Assembly: GCF_001758785.1 (NCBI RefSeq)
Contig: NZ_LROM01000066.1
Coordinates: forward strand, 1 to 64,000
DNA length: 64,000 nucleotides
DNA from: Duganella phyllosphaerae
GTDB lineage: Bacteria > Pseudomonadota > Gammaproteobacteria > Burkholderiales > Burkholderiaceae_D
Reading direction: 5' to 3'
Part shown: positions 17,307-28,599 of the stretch, piece by piece
Layout: each line of letters starts with the position of its first letter
Numbering within the stretch: position 1 is the stretch's first letter
Translations under genes and position numbers: made by a program
Notes under the pieces: model-generated
Told to the model about the DNA's origin: nothing
The model's database searches: none
Seen by the model: the letters and a program-made list of their open reading frames with translations, nothing else

Positions 17307-18224
17307 ATGACCGATTATGCCGCCATTCTTGAAACCATTTATGCCGATGTCCAGCCGCTGCTGGTCCAGGGCAAGGTAGCGTCTTACATTCCGCAATTGT
17401 CCGAGGTCGATGCTGCACAATTCGGCATGGCTGTCTATTGCCTGGATGGACGCACGTATTCCGTCGGCGCGGCGGGGCAAAAGTTTTCGCTGCAAAGCGT
17501 CACCAAGCTGTTCTCGCTGGCGCTGGCTTTTTCGCTCGAGGGTGACGCGATCTGGTCGCGCGTCGGACGCGAACCGTCCGGTAGTGCCTTCAATTCGCTG
17601 GTGCAGCTCGAGTACGAGCAGGGCAAGCCCCGCAACCCGTTCATCAACGCCGGCGCGCTGGTGATGACCGACATCCTGTCGTCGCGCTCTACCGCTTCCG
17701 ATACCGCCATCCTGCAGTTTGCTCGGGAGATTTGTGATCGCCAGGACATCGAGTTCGATCTGGCGGTAGCGCAGTCCGAGCATGGCACCGCGCACCGCAA
17801 CTACGCCATCGCGCACCTGATGAAAGACTTCGGCAACCTGCACAATTCGGTCGAGACCGTGATCGACAGCTACTGCCGCCAGTGCTCGATCACCATGACT
17901 TGTACCGAGCTGGCCAAGGCAGGCAGTTTCCTGGCCAACCATGGCACCATCCCGTGGAGCGAACGGCAGGTACTCGACGCCAGTTCGTCCAAGCGCCTGA
18001 ACGCGCTGATGCTCACCTGCGGCACTTATGACGCCGCCGGCGAGTTCGCCTACCGGGTGGGCCTGCCGGCCAAGAGCGGCGTGGGTGGCGGTATCCTGGC
18101 ATTGGTGCCAGGAGAGATGGCCATCGCGGTCTGGTCGCCGGGGCTTGACGAAACCGGCAACTCGCTGGCCGGTACCTACGCGCTGGAGCGCTTCACCAGC
18201 CTCACTGTGCGGTCGATTTTTTAG
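17307..18224 (+). CDS. glsA: Glutaminase
   Basis: The 305-residue protein hydrolyses L-glutamine to glutamate and ammonia in the cytoplasm. It belongs to the serine-dependent glutaminase family: the catalytic SxxK pair is S64-V-T-K67 in FSLQSVTKLFSL, and family blocks NPFINAGAL, NYAIAHLMKDFGN and AKSGVGGGI are all present. The length is that of Escherichia coli GlsB/YneH (about 308). The start at ATG 17307 fits the family N-terminus better than a further upstream in-frame start at 17265. The gene stands alone, so its role (ammonia supply, acid resistance or glutamine catabolism) cannot be told from context. Confidence 0.93.
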   Translation: MTDYAAILETIYADVQPLLVQGKVASYIPQLSEVDAAQFGMAVYCLDGRTYSVGAAGQKFSLQSVTKLFSLALAFSLEGDAIWSRVGREPSGSAFNSLVQLEYEQGKPRNPFINAGALVMTDILSSRSTASDTAILQFAREICDRQDIEFDLAVAQSEHGTAHRNYAIAHLMKDFGNLHNSVETVIDSYCRQCSITMTCTELAKAGSFLANHGTIPWSERQVLDASSSKRLNALMLTCGTYDAAGEFAYRVGLPAKSGVGGGILALVPGEMAIAVWSPGLDETGNSLAGTYALERFTSLTVRSIF

Positions 18225-18418
18225 GCGGTAGGGGCGCGTCGAGCAACGACAGTCGCTGGAGTGAAGCGCATGTGGTCTGGCCGACAGATGCTCGCGCAGG
18301 AAGGCGCGCCTGGCCGGCTCTCAACGCGCAAACTATTTCCTTTTCCGACGGCGTTGTAAATGTGTCTCACAATGAGATGAACTTTACATAGTTATTTATT
18401 GAGCACGGTCATAAAAGT

Positions 18419-18434
18419 TGGTACGATTTCTGCA
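18419..18434 (+). promoter_or_regulatory. Candidate sigma-54 promoter
   Basis: TTGGTACGATTTCTGCA has GG at 18420-18421 and GC at 18432-18433 with the obligatory 10 bases between, and agrees well with the consensus TGGCACG-N4-TTGCA. It lies just upstream of the unknown gene at 18446. No enhancer site was identified, and the distance to the first start codon is short, which would force a downstream start. Confidence 0.4.
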
Positions 18435-18445
18435 TCGACTATTGA

Positions 18446-19135
18446 TTGTTCATCGTGATCATTTCTTCTTTATTTTCCCCGGAAGATAGCCCGTCAGGCG
18501 ATGTTCCACCTTCTCTCGACGCGCTTGAAGAGTCCGTGCTGGCCTGGATGAAAACGTCCGCCGCATGGGACCAGCGCAAGCACCCGACAATTTTTCAGTT
18601 CCTTCGCGATATCCGACTGCACACAACTGCGATCTGCGGCCCGGGCAACGTCTCTACGACGATACTCAACTTGGAGCTTGACCGTCTCGGTAACAAAGTC
18701 TGCTGCAGTGATGTCGACGCGAGGATTGGTGACTTGCGGCGGGATCTATCGAACAGGCATATTGTTGCTGAGTTCAAAGGAGCGAACGCGGACGATGGTT
18801 CCGGCAGCGAAAAATTAGCTGCTCCAGTTGATAGCACGACAACAATCGTGGGTCCCGTTGTAACGAGGCAAGTCATGTCGCAGCTGTCCGCAGGAGACTT
18901 GGTCAAACTCGAGGATGATCATTGCGAAATGCTGGTGGTTGGATGTGCAGATGAACCAGCACAGGCGCCCTGCGGTCCGCCGACCTGGTTCTGCGTTTGG
19001 GAATGCGACCACCGCATGTTTGAGGAAGTGTTTGCAGAGGATATGTTGCGTCTACTGCGCAAGGAGCGTCGACGCATTCCGCGAGCTTCGGGTTTCGTCT
19101 TTCCCAGCCGCTGCGCAGGTGGGGGCAGCCGATGA
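18446..19135 (+). CDS. Hypothetical protein, C-terminal part DUF2158/YodC-like
   Basis: The 229-residue frame begins at TTG 18446; GTG 18455 is an alternative and no ATG occurs before residue 35, so the start is uncertain. The N-terminal part (about 25-110) is helical with no known motif. Residues about 150-205 (LSAGDLVKLEDDHCEMLVVG, then FCVWECDHRMFEEVFAEDML) resemble the short DUF2158/YodC fold, where GDVVxLxSGGPxMTV is followed by CxWF. Function is unknown. The gene stands alone behind a sigma-54-like sequence. Confidence 0.45.
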   Translation: MFIVIISSLFSPEDSPSGDVPPSLDALEESVLAWMKTSAAWDQRKHPTIFQFLRDIRLHTTAICGPGNVSTTILNLELDRLGNKVCCSDVDARIGDLRRDLSNRHIVAEFKGANADDGSGSEKLAAPVDSTTTIVGPVVTRQVMSQLSAGDLVKLEDDHCEMLVVGCADEPAQAPCGPPTWFCVWECDHRMFEEVFAEDMLRLLRKERRRIPRASGFVFPSRCAGGGSR

Positions 19136-19296
19136 GGGGCCGGGACGCCGGCAGCACGGGCCGCGCGATGGACTGCGAGTAAAAGCACGGCGAATTCAAA
19201 TAGATTATAATGCATAAAAATTACAAACGTATCTACAGGGAAACATTATGATCTTCCTCAAGCCGGCTTGAAGTTTCCACATATTTAAAGAATTCG

Positions 19297-19560
19297 ATGC
19301 GAAGAATTAATCACCTGATGGCGCAGCGCGTCGATGTTGCCATTGTTTTCCGGGACATGCTCGGTACGCACGACGCGCTGCTGTACATGGAGGAGTGCAA
19401 CATTCCCGAGGCTGTCGCAACCCGGGTATTGGCAGGGATGGCGGTGACCAGAATAGTCCGCCGGACTGGCACGCAGGCTGCAGCCAACGACGAGCAACAT
19501 CAGCGCGAGGATCACTGGTCCACGATGAGTCACGCGGTCGCGCATCACCGCATTCCATGA
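19297..19560 (+). CDS. Small hypothetical protein
   Basis: An 87-residue protein starts at ATG 19297. The segment VDVAIVFRDMLGTHDALLYMEECNIPEAVATRVLAG looks like a compact helical domain; I recall similar short proteins in Massilia and Duganella genomes, which supports a real gene. An AT-rich stretch with TATAAT lies upstream (about 19205-19215). Function unknown. Confidence 0.55.
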   Translation: MRRINHLMAQRVDVAIVFRDMLGTHDALLYMEECNIPEAVATRVLAGMAVTRIVRRTGTQAAANDEQHQREDHWSTMSHAVAHHRIP

Positions 19561-19696
19561 GCTGACAGGTCGGCGGAACTCGATGTAATCTCCTTCTTAC
19601 ACAACCTCAAGCAATTGCGCCACAGCCAGATTCAGGCAGATTGGTAGCATCGTCGTCAGCGATTCCGTGCGGTGCGGTGCGGTGAGGGGAGTGACG

Positions 19697-19954
19697 ATGC
19701 TCGATTATCTGGTCCAAATTTCGGTGGAAGAAACCGGCAAGCAGTTCGTTGGCACGTTCTCCGATGCCGACCTGGTTCACCTGCTGTCGCCCCGCACCGG
19801 ACGGGCCTTCGACCTGGAAAACTACAAGGCCTATCTGACGCCGGACGGGAAAATCTCGCTGGCCCGAAAACCCTCGTATGAAGAATACACCACGCTCACA
19901 CTTGCCGAGCTGGTGCGCGCATTGCGCTCGGCCGTGAGCATCAAGATGTGGTGA
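19697..19954 (+). CDS. Small hypothetical protein
   Basis: An 85-residue protein with a good binding site (GAGGGG at 19684-19689) before ATG 19697; a start at 19667 would add residues of poor quality. It begins MLDYLVQISVEETG and contains FDLENYKAYLTPDGKI. No signal peptide or membrane segment. It overlaps by 14 bases, tail to tail, the GH1-RmlD gene. Function unknown. Confidence 0.55.
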   Translation: MLDYLVQISVEETGKQFVGTFSDADLVHLLSPRTGRAFDLENYKAYLTPDGKISLARKPSYEEYTTLTLAELVRALRSAVSIKMW

Positions 19955-22195
19955 GGTCGGCGCATGCTGCCCTCTGGCGTGCGCGTTCCGCCAGGAAGCG
20001 GGACAGCGCATCGTCCAGCGTGGGCAGCAGACGGGCGCGGCTGCTGTCCAGTGTACTGTTGACCGGCCGCGCAGCGAGGTACTGGCAATCGGACGCCCGC
20101 ACTTCGTGCAGCCGCGACGGGTCCAGCCCGGCCCCCACGGCGGCCCGGCGCGCCAGCTCGAACCAGGATAATGCGCCGGTGTTGGCCAGGTGCCAGATCC
20201 CGCGTTCGCCATCGATGACCAGGTCGAGACAGTTCTCCACCAGGTCCGGCACATGGGTCGGCGTGATGAGGAGGTCGCCGGGGGCGGCAAACGTGCCGCC
20301 TGCCTCCAGCGCGGCCAGCGCGTGATGAACGAAATTGTGTTGATCCCATGGCCCGAAAAAACTGCTGGTGCGTATCACCAGCGTTGCCGCGTTGTGCGTG
20401 AACACGGCGCGCTCGCCTTCGGCCTTGCTGCGACCATACACATTGAGCGGCGCTACCTCGTCGGTTTCCACGTAGGCTCTACCGGCGCGGCCGTCGAAGA
20501 CCATGTCGCTCGAGAACGTGGTGAAGTGGACGCCATGCCGGGCGCACGCCGCCGCCAGCACGCCGGGGCCAAGCGCGTTTTCACGGAAGCAGCGCGCTGC
20601 ATCGTGCTCGGCCTGGTCCACGCGCACGTAACCGCTGGCGTTGATCAGCGCCCACGGCCGGTACTTGTCCAGTGCGCGTTCGACCGAACCGGGTTCGGCG
20701 ATATCCATCTCGGCGCGGCCCACCAGCCGACAAGCCAGGTTGCGTTGCGCGCACACGCGGGCCAAGGCGCGGCCGAGCGTGCCGCTGGCGCCGGAGATCA
20801 ATATCGGCGCACGATCGGACGTGTCGGGCAACCGTGCCAGTTTTTCCGGGTCCGGCGGTGGACGGGTGGTCGTGGCGTGATAGCGTGTATCGCGGCGCCA
20901 CCAGCCGTGCCCCGGCGCGGCCGGATGGGCCGGTTGCTGCCCGGCGGCCAGCTGGCGCAGCAAGGTTGCCACGGCCGTGGCACGCGGCTGTCCGCCACGC
21001 AGGTCGAACGCCCCCGATTCGTAGTGACCTGCCTGGCGCGTGACGAGGCTGTTCCAGTCGAACGACCCCAACAACGCCCATGCGGTGACAGCGCGCACGT
21101 CGGCGCCTTGCGTGCGGGCGGCCTGGGCTGCCTGCCAGATTTCGATAAGCCAGCGCAACTGGTCTTCGCGGCCGGCGTGGAGGTGGGCTTCGGTGACGGC
21201 AATCGGCAGCCGGTAGCGTTGCCACGCCTCCAGCAGCAATGGCGTGAGACCGGTGTCGGGCGCTTCGGCAACGCGTGCAGACTCGGTGTCGATGCAGGCC
21301 TGGCCGTCGATCATGCCCGGCGTGATGAATGGATACCGTTCGACCCGGTCGTCAAGCCAGCGCTCGCTGGTGACGTAGTAGTTGACGCCTATGATGTCGG
21401 GCGGGCAGGGGTTGGCGCGGAACCACAGCACGTCGCCGGGCGCAGCGCCGTGCTTGAGCAGATAGGTCCAGAGAGGGTGGCGCCGATCGACCTTGCCGCA
21501 TAACAGGTCCCACGCCAGCCAGCGGCGATGGTTGTAGAACGCGGTCACGGCAGCCATGGCGGGCGTACCCCAGCTCTTGCCCAGGTCGTCCGTCTGCACC
21601 AGCTTGGCTGCCGGGTTCACGGCGCGTATGGCCTGCATGGCCAGCACGGTGGCGCGGCACTGGTTGAGCACGGCGGTGACGAAATCGCGGTCGCTGCAGC
21701 TGTGCGGATACCACACGCCGTACAAGGTGGAAAAGCGCGCTGTGGTCAATGGTTCGTTGACCGGCGTGTAATACTCGATCCACGGATAACGGCTGGCCAC
21801 CGCGCGCGCATAGTCGGCCAGCCCGGGTGCAAAACCGGCATCGATCAGGCTGGTGTGGCGCGGTCCGCTGCCGTGGTGCACGAGGCCGGCGATCACGGTG
21901 AGTTCGCGTGCCCGGCATGCCGCCAGCTGCGCATCGGAGACGCTCCAGTCCGCCTGATCGAGCCCGTCAGGGGCGACGCGCTCCCACAGTACCGGATAGC
22001 GCATGACCGATATCCCCAGCGACTGCACCAGGACGAGGTCATCGGGACGCGTGTCATGTCCGCTATGGACGGCCTGGTCGAAAAACTCGTCGCCCACGCG
22101 GTTCACCGTGCATTCGATGCCGCCCCATAACGCCAGCCGCTGTCCGCCCGCGTCTGAATGTGGATGTGGATGTGGATGCATGCGTGGTGCCCGCA

Positions 22196-22196
<1 letters not shown>
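19941..22196 (-). CDS. Fusion of GH1-type glycosidase and RmlD-type sugar-nucleotide reductase
   Basis: The 751-residue protein has two enzymes in one chain. Residues about 20-415 form a TIM-barrel glycosidase of the GH1 kind: acid/base candidate E148 in TPVNEP and nucleophile candidate E336 in VTEAHLH. Residues about 464-745 form an RmlD-like short-chain reductase with nucleotide-binding GASGTLG (469-475), catalytic Y587-x3-K591 in YGRSKAEGE, and FSSDMVFDG. RmlD makes dTDP-rhamnose, so a deoxysugar-nucleotide role is likely, but the substrate is unknown. ATG 22194-22196 overlaps the stop of the mutase gene (TGATG), so the two are coupled. Longer readings upstream are only an out-of-frame pass through glf. 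Confidence 0.85.
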
Positions 22197-23602
<1,406 letters not shown>

Positions 23603-25363
23603 GTGCCCCAATTCGACTATCCCCGACCGCAACTGGTCCGCTCCAGCTGGACCTCCCTCAACGGCGTATGGGATTTCGCCTTCGACGACACGCAGGCCCA
23701 CTCCGCACCGCACGACCCCATCGACTGGCAGCACCGTATCACCGTTCCATTCGCGCCGGAAGCGGCTGCCAGCGGCATTGCCGACCAGCGCTTCCATCCG
23801 TGCGTGTGGTATCGCCGCACGCTGGATGACCTCGGCGCGGGCGGGCGTACCCTGCTGCACTTCGGCGCGGTCGACTATGCGGCCCGCGTATGGCTCAATG
23901 GCCATCTGGTGGCGCAGCACGAAGGCGGCCATACCCCATTTACTGCGGACATCACCGATGCCATCGTGGCCGACGGCCCGCAAGTGCTGGTGGTGCGGGT
24001 GGAAGACGATCCGGCCGACCTGGCCAAGCCGCGCGGCAAGCAGGACTGGCAACTGGACCCGCACTCGATCTGGTACCCGCGCACCACGGGCATCTGGCAA
24101 ACCGTGTGGCTTGAAACCGTGGGCGATACCTATATCGAACGGCTGCGCTGGACGCCGATCTTCGACGGCTTCGAGATCGGCTGCGAAGTGGTCACCGCCG
24201 GGGCCCAGCGCACCGGCCTGTCGGTGGAAGTGCGGCTGTGGCACGGCGACAAACTGCTGGCCGACGACCGCTATTCGATGGTCGGGCAGGACACGATGCG
24301 CAAGATCGCGCTGCCCGATCCCGGCATCGACGATTCGCGCAACGAACTGCTGTGGAGTCCCGAACATCCCACGCTGTTCGATGCCGAAGTGGTGCTGCGC
24401 TGTGGCGACACCGTGCTCGATACCGTGCGCTCGTACACCGCGCTGCGCTCGGTCTCGATCACACGCGACCGGCTGATGCTCAACGGCCGGCCTTACCAGC
24501 TGCGCCTGGTGCTCGACCAGGGCTACTGGCCGGAGTCCTTGATGACGGCGCCGTCCGACGACGCGCTGCGCCGCGACGTCGAGCTGGCCAAGGCGATGGG
24601 TTTCAACGGCGTGCGCAAACACCAGAAAATCGAGGATCCGCGCTATTTGTACTGGGCCGACCGCCTGGGCTTGCTGGTGTGGGAAGAAATGCCATCGGCC
24701 TATGCCTTCAGCCCGCGCGCGATGTCGCGCCTGGTGCGCGAATGGACCGAGGCGATCGAACGCGACTACAGCCACCCGTGCGTGATCGTCTGGGTGCCGT
24801 TCAACGAATCGTGGGGCGTGCCCAACCTCACTGCCATGCAAGCCCACCGTAACGCGGTGGAAGCGCTGTACCACCTCACGCGCATGCTCGACGCCACCCG
24901 GCCCGTGATCGGCAACGACGGCTGGGAAGCGTCAGCCACGGACATCCTCGGCATCCACGACTACGATGGCGACCCGCACAAGCTGCGCGCCCGCTACGAG
25001 GCCGAGCACCAGTCCAACACCCTGTTCGACCGCCGCCGTCCCGGTGGCCGCATCCTCACGCTCGACGGCTTTCCCCATCGCGGCCAGCCGATCGTGCTCA
25101 CCGAGTTTGGCGGCGTCGCCTACGATCCGCGCGCGTCCGAACATCATACGTGGGGCTACTCGCGCGCCAACACGGCCGAGGCATTCCACGCGCTGTATCG
25201 CGACCTGCTGCAGGTGGTGAACGAAACCGCGATGTTCAGCGGCTTTTGCTACACGCAGTTTGCAGACACCTTCCAGGAAACCAACGGACTGCTCAATGCC
25301 GACCGCAGTCCCAAGATTCCCCTTGAGCAGATCAGTGCCGCCACCCGCAACGTTCAATATTGA
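23603..25363 (+). CDS. Glycoside hydrolase family 2 enzyme
   Basis: The 586-residue protein has the GH2 three-part layout: N-terminal jelly-roll sugar-binding domain (about 10-175, with WLNGHLVAQHEGGHTPF), an immunoglobulin-like domain (about 180-285) and a TIM barrel (about 290-586). The acid/base is E402 in PFNESWG and the nucleophile E501 in VLTEFGG. It is a retaining beta-glycosidase (beta-galactosidase, glucuronidase or mannosidase type); the substrate is unclear. No signal peptide is seen, so it is cytoplasmic. GTG 23603 is chosen for its GGAGAC binding site. It is followed 9 bases later by the GH-GT fusion gene and forms an operon with it. Confidence 0.88.
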   Translation: MPQFDYPRPQLVRSSWTSLNGVWDFAFDDTQAHSAPHDPIDWQHRITVPFAPEAAASGIADQRFHPCVWYRRTLDDLGAGGRTLLHFGAVDYAARVWLNGHLVAQHEGGHTPFTADITDAIVADGPQVLVVRVEDDPADLAKPRGKQDWQLDPHSIWYPRTTGIWQTVWLETVGDTYIERLRWTPIFDGFEIGCEVVTAGAQRTGLSVEVRLWHGDKLLADDRYSMVGQDTMRKIALPDPGIDDSRNELLWSPEHPTLFDAEVVLRCGDTVLDTVRSYTALRSVSITRDRLMLNGRPYQLRLVLDQGYWPESLMTAPSDDALRRDVELAKAMGFNGVRKHQKIEDPRYLYWADRLGLLVWEEMPSAYAFSPRAMSRLVREWTEAIERDYSHPCVIVWVPFNESWGVPNLTAMQAHRNAVEALYHLTRMLDATRPVIGNDGWEASATDILGIHDYDGDPHKLRARYEAEHQSNTLFDRRRPGGRILTLDGFPHRGQPIVLTEFGGVAYDPRASEHHTWGYSRANTAEAFHALYRDLLQVVNETAMFSGFCYTQFADTFQETNGLLNADRSPKIPLEQISAATRNVQY

Positions 25364-25372
25364 AAGCGCCCC

Positions 25373-27853
25373 ATGTCGGCACCGCCAACCTCATCGCCAA
25401 CTGCATCGCCAGCATCGCAGCCCACGCCGTTTGCCTCGTTCTGGCAGGGCGGCTATGAAGGCGCCGACCACGTCAACCACGGCGGCCGGGCGCTCGACAT
25501 GAACGCCGCCAACGGCCACGTCGAGCGTGCGCGCGAAGACTACCTGCTGTTGCGGCAGTTCGGCATCGCCACCGTGCGCGAGTCGATTGGCTGGCGCCTG
25601 GTGGAGCGCGACGGCGTCTTCGACTTTTCCAGCCTCGATGCGCGCCTGCTGGCTGCGCACGAACTGGGCATCCAGATCTGCTGGACCTTTTGCCACTACG
25701 GCTGGCCCGACGAGATCGATGTCTATGCCCCCGACTTCGTCACCCGTTTCGCGCGCTTTTGCCGCGCCGCCGCCCAATACCTGGCGCCTTACGCCGGCCC
25801 GGCGCCCGTGTACTCGCCGATCAACGAGATCTCGTTTACCAGCTGGGGCCTGTCGGTCCACATGTTCAGGTGCACCAACATGTTCGATCCGCGCGCAGCG
25901 ACCGAAGGCAAGCGCCAACTGGTGCGCGCCGCACTGGCCGGCTGCGATGCGATCTGGGACGTGACGCCGGGCGCCCGCATCCTCCACTGCGATCCGCTGA
26001 TCCACGTGATCGCGCCCACCGGCCGTCCGGAGTGGCAGCAGGAAGCGGACGGCGCCAGCGCCGCCCAGTACGACGCCTGGGACATGTTGTGCGGCAAGCG
26101 TGAACCCGAGCTGGGCGGCGCACCGCGCTATCTCGACCTCATCGGCGCCAACTACTACGACACCAACCAGTGGGAAAGCGGCACCGGCGCGCGCCTGTGG
26201 TGGCACCTGGGCGACCCCCGCCGCAAGCCGCTTCATCTGAGCCTGCTGGAACTGCACCGCCGTTATCAGCGTCCGGTGCTGCTGGCCGAAACCAGCCACG
26301 TGGGCAGCGGCCGCGGCGCCTGGATTGCCGAGATGGCCAGTCAAACCGCGCTGGCCCTGCAACATGGCGTGGCCATGCAGGGCATCTGTCTTTATCCCAT
26401 CGTCGACCGCAACGACTGGGAGCACGAACACCACTGGCACCGCAGCGGCCTGTGGGACCTGGACCGCGACGGTCCGGACCCGCTGGCGCGGCAGCTGGTG
26501 GCGCCATACGGCGTCGCCCTGCAACAGGGGCAGCGCCTGCTTACCCGTCTTACACGTCTGTTCCCGGGGCCGGGAACAGGTTTATACCCGCAAGGGCACA
26601 TCAGGGAGAGAGTCATGAATACTGTTATCGTTTTTTGCCATCTGCGCTGGGACTTCGTTTATCAGCGCCCACAACATCTCCTGACCCGCCTGGCCCAGCA
26701 TTACAAGGTGCTGTTCGTCGAAGAGCCGGTGTTCGACGAGGCCGAACCCCATCTGCGCACCTACCATCCGGCGCCCAACGTCACCGTGTGCCAGCCGCAT
26801 ACGCCGGTGCACGCAGCGGGCTTCCATGACGACCAGATCCCGGTGCTGCAGTCGCTGCTGAACAAGCTGGTGCCCCCCGGGGAAGATCCGGTCGTGTGGT
26901 TCTACACGCCGATGGCGCTGCCGCTGCTGGCCGACCTGCATCCGGCGCTGGTGGTGTACGACTGCATGGATGAACTGTCGGCCTTCAAGAATCCGCCGCG
27001 CCAGCTGTTGCAACGCGAGAGCGCCTTGCTTGGCGTTGCCGACCTGGTGTTTACCGGCGGCCCGAGCCTGTATCAAGCCAAGCGCCCGCGGCACGCCAAC
27101 GTCCATTGCTTCGCCAGCAGCGTCGATACCGTGCACTTCGAGCAGGCGCTTGACCGCAGCAACGCCCATCCGCTGCACGCCGACATCCCGCATCCGCAGC
27201 TGGGCTTTTACGGCGTGATCGACGAACGGTTCGACACCGCACTGATCGCCGCCATGGCCGACGCCCATCCCGAGTGGCACATCGTGCTGGTGGGGCCGGT
27301 GGTCAAGATCGAACCGTCGGCGCTGCCGCAGCGGCCCAACATCCATTACCTGGGCCAGCAGGCCTACCAGGCGCTGCCGCAATTCCTGGCCGGCTGGGAC
27401 GTGTGCCTGCTGCCGTTTGCGCTCAATGAATCGACCAAATTCATCAGCCCCACCAAGGTGCTCGAATACATGGCCGCCGAGCTGCCGATCGTCAGCACCG
27501 CGATCACCGATGTCGAAGTGCCATACGGCGATATCGTCGCCATCGGCCACGGTCACGCCGAATTCATCGCCCATTGCGAGGCGGCGCTGGCGCTGACCCC
27601 CACCGCGCGCGCTGCGATGGCGACGCAGATGCGGGCAGTCGTCGCCCGCACCTCGTGGGACGGCACTGCCGACCAGATGCACGCGCTGATCGAGGACATG
27701 CGCGCCGATACCCCGGCGCGGCTGCCCGGGCATGTGGCCGCGCTTGCAGTGGAGCAGAGCGCAGCGATTGTAGTTGGTGTGCCGAACTACGGCGAACCCG
27801 ACAAGATCAACCCGCTGCGCCCGGCGACTTCGCCAATGAGACCGGCTGCCTGA
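25373..27853 (+). CDS. Fusion of TIM-barrel beta-glycosidase and glycosyltransferase
   Basis: Residues about 20-400 form a GH1/clan-A-like barrel with acid/base candidate E152 in SPINEIS and nucleophile candidate E306 in LLAETSH. Residues 415-800 form a GT-B glycosyltransferase beginning MNTVIVFCHLRWDFVYQRPQHLL, with LGFYGVIDERFD and the donor-binding FISPTKVLEYMAAELP. The join is odd: ATG 26615 (M415) has a strong binding site (AGGGAGAGA) right before it, as expected for a separate gene, yet no stop lies between. The glycosyltransferase may thus be made both as a fusion and alone. The cluster context (glf, two more glycosidases) suggests synthesis and trimming of an extracellular polysaccharide. 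Confidence 0.82.
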   Translation: MSAPPTSSPTASPASQPTPFASFWQGGYEGADHVNHGGRALDMNAANGHVERAREDYLLLRQFGIATVRESIGWRLVERDGVFDFSSLDARLLAAHELGIQICWTFCHYGWPDEIDVYAPDFVTRFARFCRAAAQYLAPYAGPAPVYSPINEISFTSWGLSVHMFRCTNMFDPRAATEGKRQLVRAALAGCDAIWDVTPGARILHCDPLIHVIAPTGRPEWQQEADGASAAQYDAWDMLCGKREPELGGAPRYLDLIGANYYDTNQWESGTGARLWWHLGDPRRKPLHLSLLELHRRYQRPVLLAETSHVGSGRGAWIAEMASQTALALQHGVAMQGICLYPIVDRNDWEHEHHWHRSGLWDLDRDGPDPLARQLVAPYGVALQQGQRLLTRLTRLFPGPGTGLYPQGHIRERVMNTVIVFCHLRWDFVYQRPQHLLTRLAQHYKVLFVEEPVFDEAEPHLRTYHPAPNVTVCQPHTPVHAAGFHDDQIPVLQSLLNKLVPPGEDPVVWFYTPMALPLLADLHPALVVYDCMDELSAFKNPPRQLLQRESALLGVADLVFTGGPSLYQAKRPRHANVHCFASSVDTVHFEQALDRSNAHPLHADIPHPQLGFYGVIDERFDTALIAAMADAHPEWHIVLVGPVVKIEPSALPQRPNIHYLGQQAYQALPQFLAGWDVCLLPFALNESTKFISPTKVLEYMAAELPIVSTAITDVEVPYGDIVAIGHGHAEFIAHCEAALALTPTARAAMATQMRAVVARTSWDGTADQMHALIEDMRADTPARLPGHVAALAVEQSAAIVVGVPNYGEPDKINPLRPATSPMRPAA

Positions 27854-27974
27854 GCTTTGGGCGCGATGCCGCTGTGCTGGTCTTGGTGGTCTGCCGTACA
27901 GAAACCTTTTCATTCATTCGTCAGACTCGGCTTTACGAGAAAAATCTCATTCATAACACTTTGAAAGCCCCACC

Positions 27975-28505
27975 ATGAAACCAGCTAAACTGTTTATTGC
28001 GTTATCGATAGCAGCGTCGCTCGCCACCGGCGTGCATGCCCAGACCAGCACCAATGCAGCAGCTACCATCAGCAAGGACGACGCCGCGCGACTCGTCGGC
28101 ATCGCGCAAGCCAATATCGCTGAAATCGAGGCGGGAAAGATGGCGTTGCAAAAGAGTAGCAATCCGGACGTGAAGGCCTTTGCCAAGATGATGATCGACG
28201 ATCATACCAAGGGTCTGGAGGAGACGAAGAAAGTTGCCGCAGCGAAGAACGTGACGCTGCCGTCCGAGCCCGATATGGCGCATCAAAAGCTTGCGGCCGA
28301 ACTCAAAGCCGTGCCCGCAGACAAATTTGATCTGGCTTATGCCAAGCGGGCCGGCGTGGCCGATCACCTTAACGTTCACGCATCGCTGAAAAAAGATATC
28401 TCGATGTTGAAAGATGCGGATGTCAAGGCCTTGGCCACCAAGCTCGAACCGACCGTCGCCCATCACGTGGAAATGGCGAAGAAGCTCGCCACTGCCGTCA
28501 AGTGA
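27975..28505 (+). CDS. DUF4142 periplasmic protein
   Basis: The 176-residue protein has a signal peptide (LFIALSIAASLATGVHAQ) and a four-helix ferritin-like DUF4142 domain: AQANIAEIEAGKMAL, VKAFAKMMIDDHTKG and the C-terminal HHVEMAKKLA. Members are common in soil proteobacteria, often linked to stress, with unknown biochemical role. It is transcribed alone and followed by a GC-rich hairpin at 28553-28589. Confidence 0.88.
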   Translation: MKPAKLFIALSIAASLATGVHAQTSTNAAATISKDDAARLVGIAQANIAEIEAGKMALQKSSNPDVKAFAKMMIDDHTKGLEETKKVAAAKNVTLPSEPDMAHQKLAAELKAVPADKFDLAYAKRAGVADHLNVHASLKKDISMLKDADVKALATKLEPTVAHHVEMAKKLATAVK

Positions 28506-28552
28506 TGCTGCTGAGCACTGCGGTGTAGGGAGTGACCTGTTCCTTGCGCGGC

Positions 28553-28589
28553 GAAGGGGCGGCAACCATAGCCTGGCTGCCGCCCCTTC
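28553..28589. terminator. Probable bidirectional hairpin terminator
   Basis: GAAGGGGCGGCA (28553-28564) pairs with TGCCGCCCCTTC (28578-28589) to make a strong 12-bp stem. It sits between two converging genes. The following T-run is weak (GTTAT), so rho-independent function is less sure. Confidence 0.6.
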
Positions 28590-28599
28590 GTTATAGGCG

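Noticed and set aside
17105..17332. 75-codon plus-strand frame upstream of the glutaminase
   Set aside because: Overlaps the start of glsA, runs through the promoter region and has no protein-like pattern.
20190..21503. 437-codon open frame opposite to the GH1-RmlD gene
   Set aside because: Antisense to a well-supported bifunctional enzyme; no recognisable domain.
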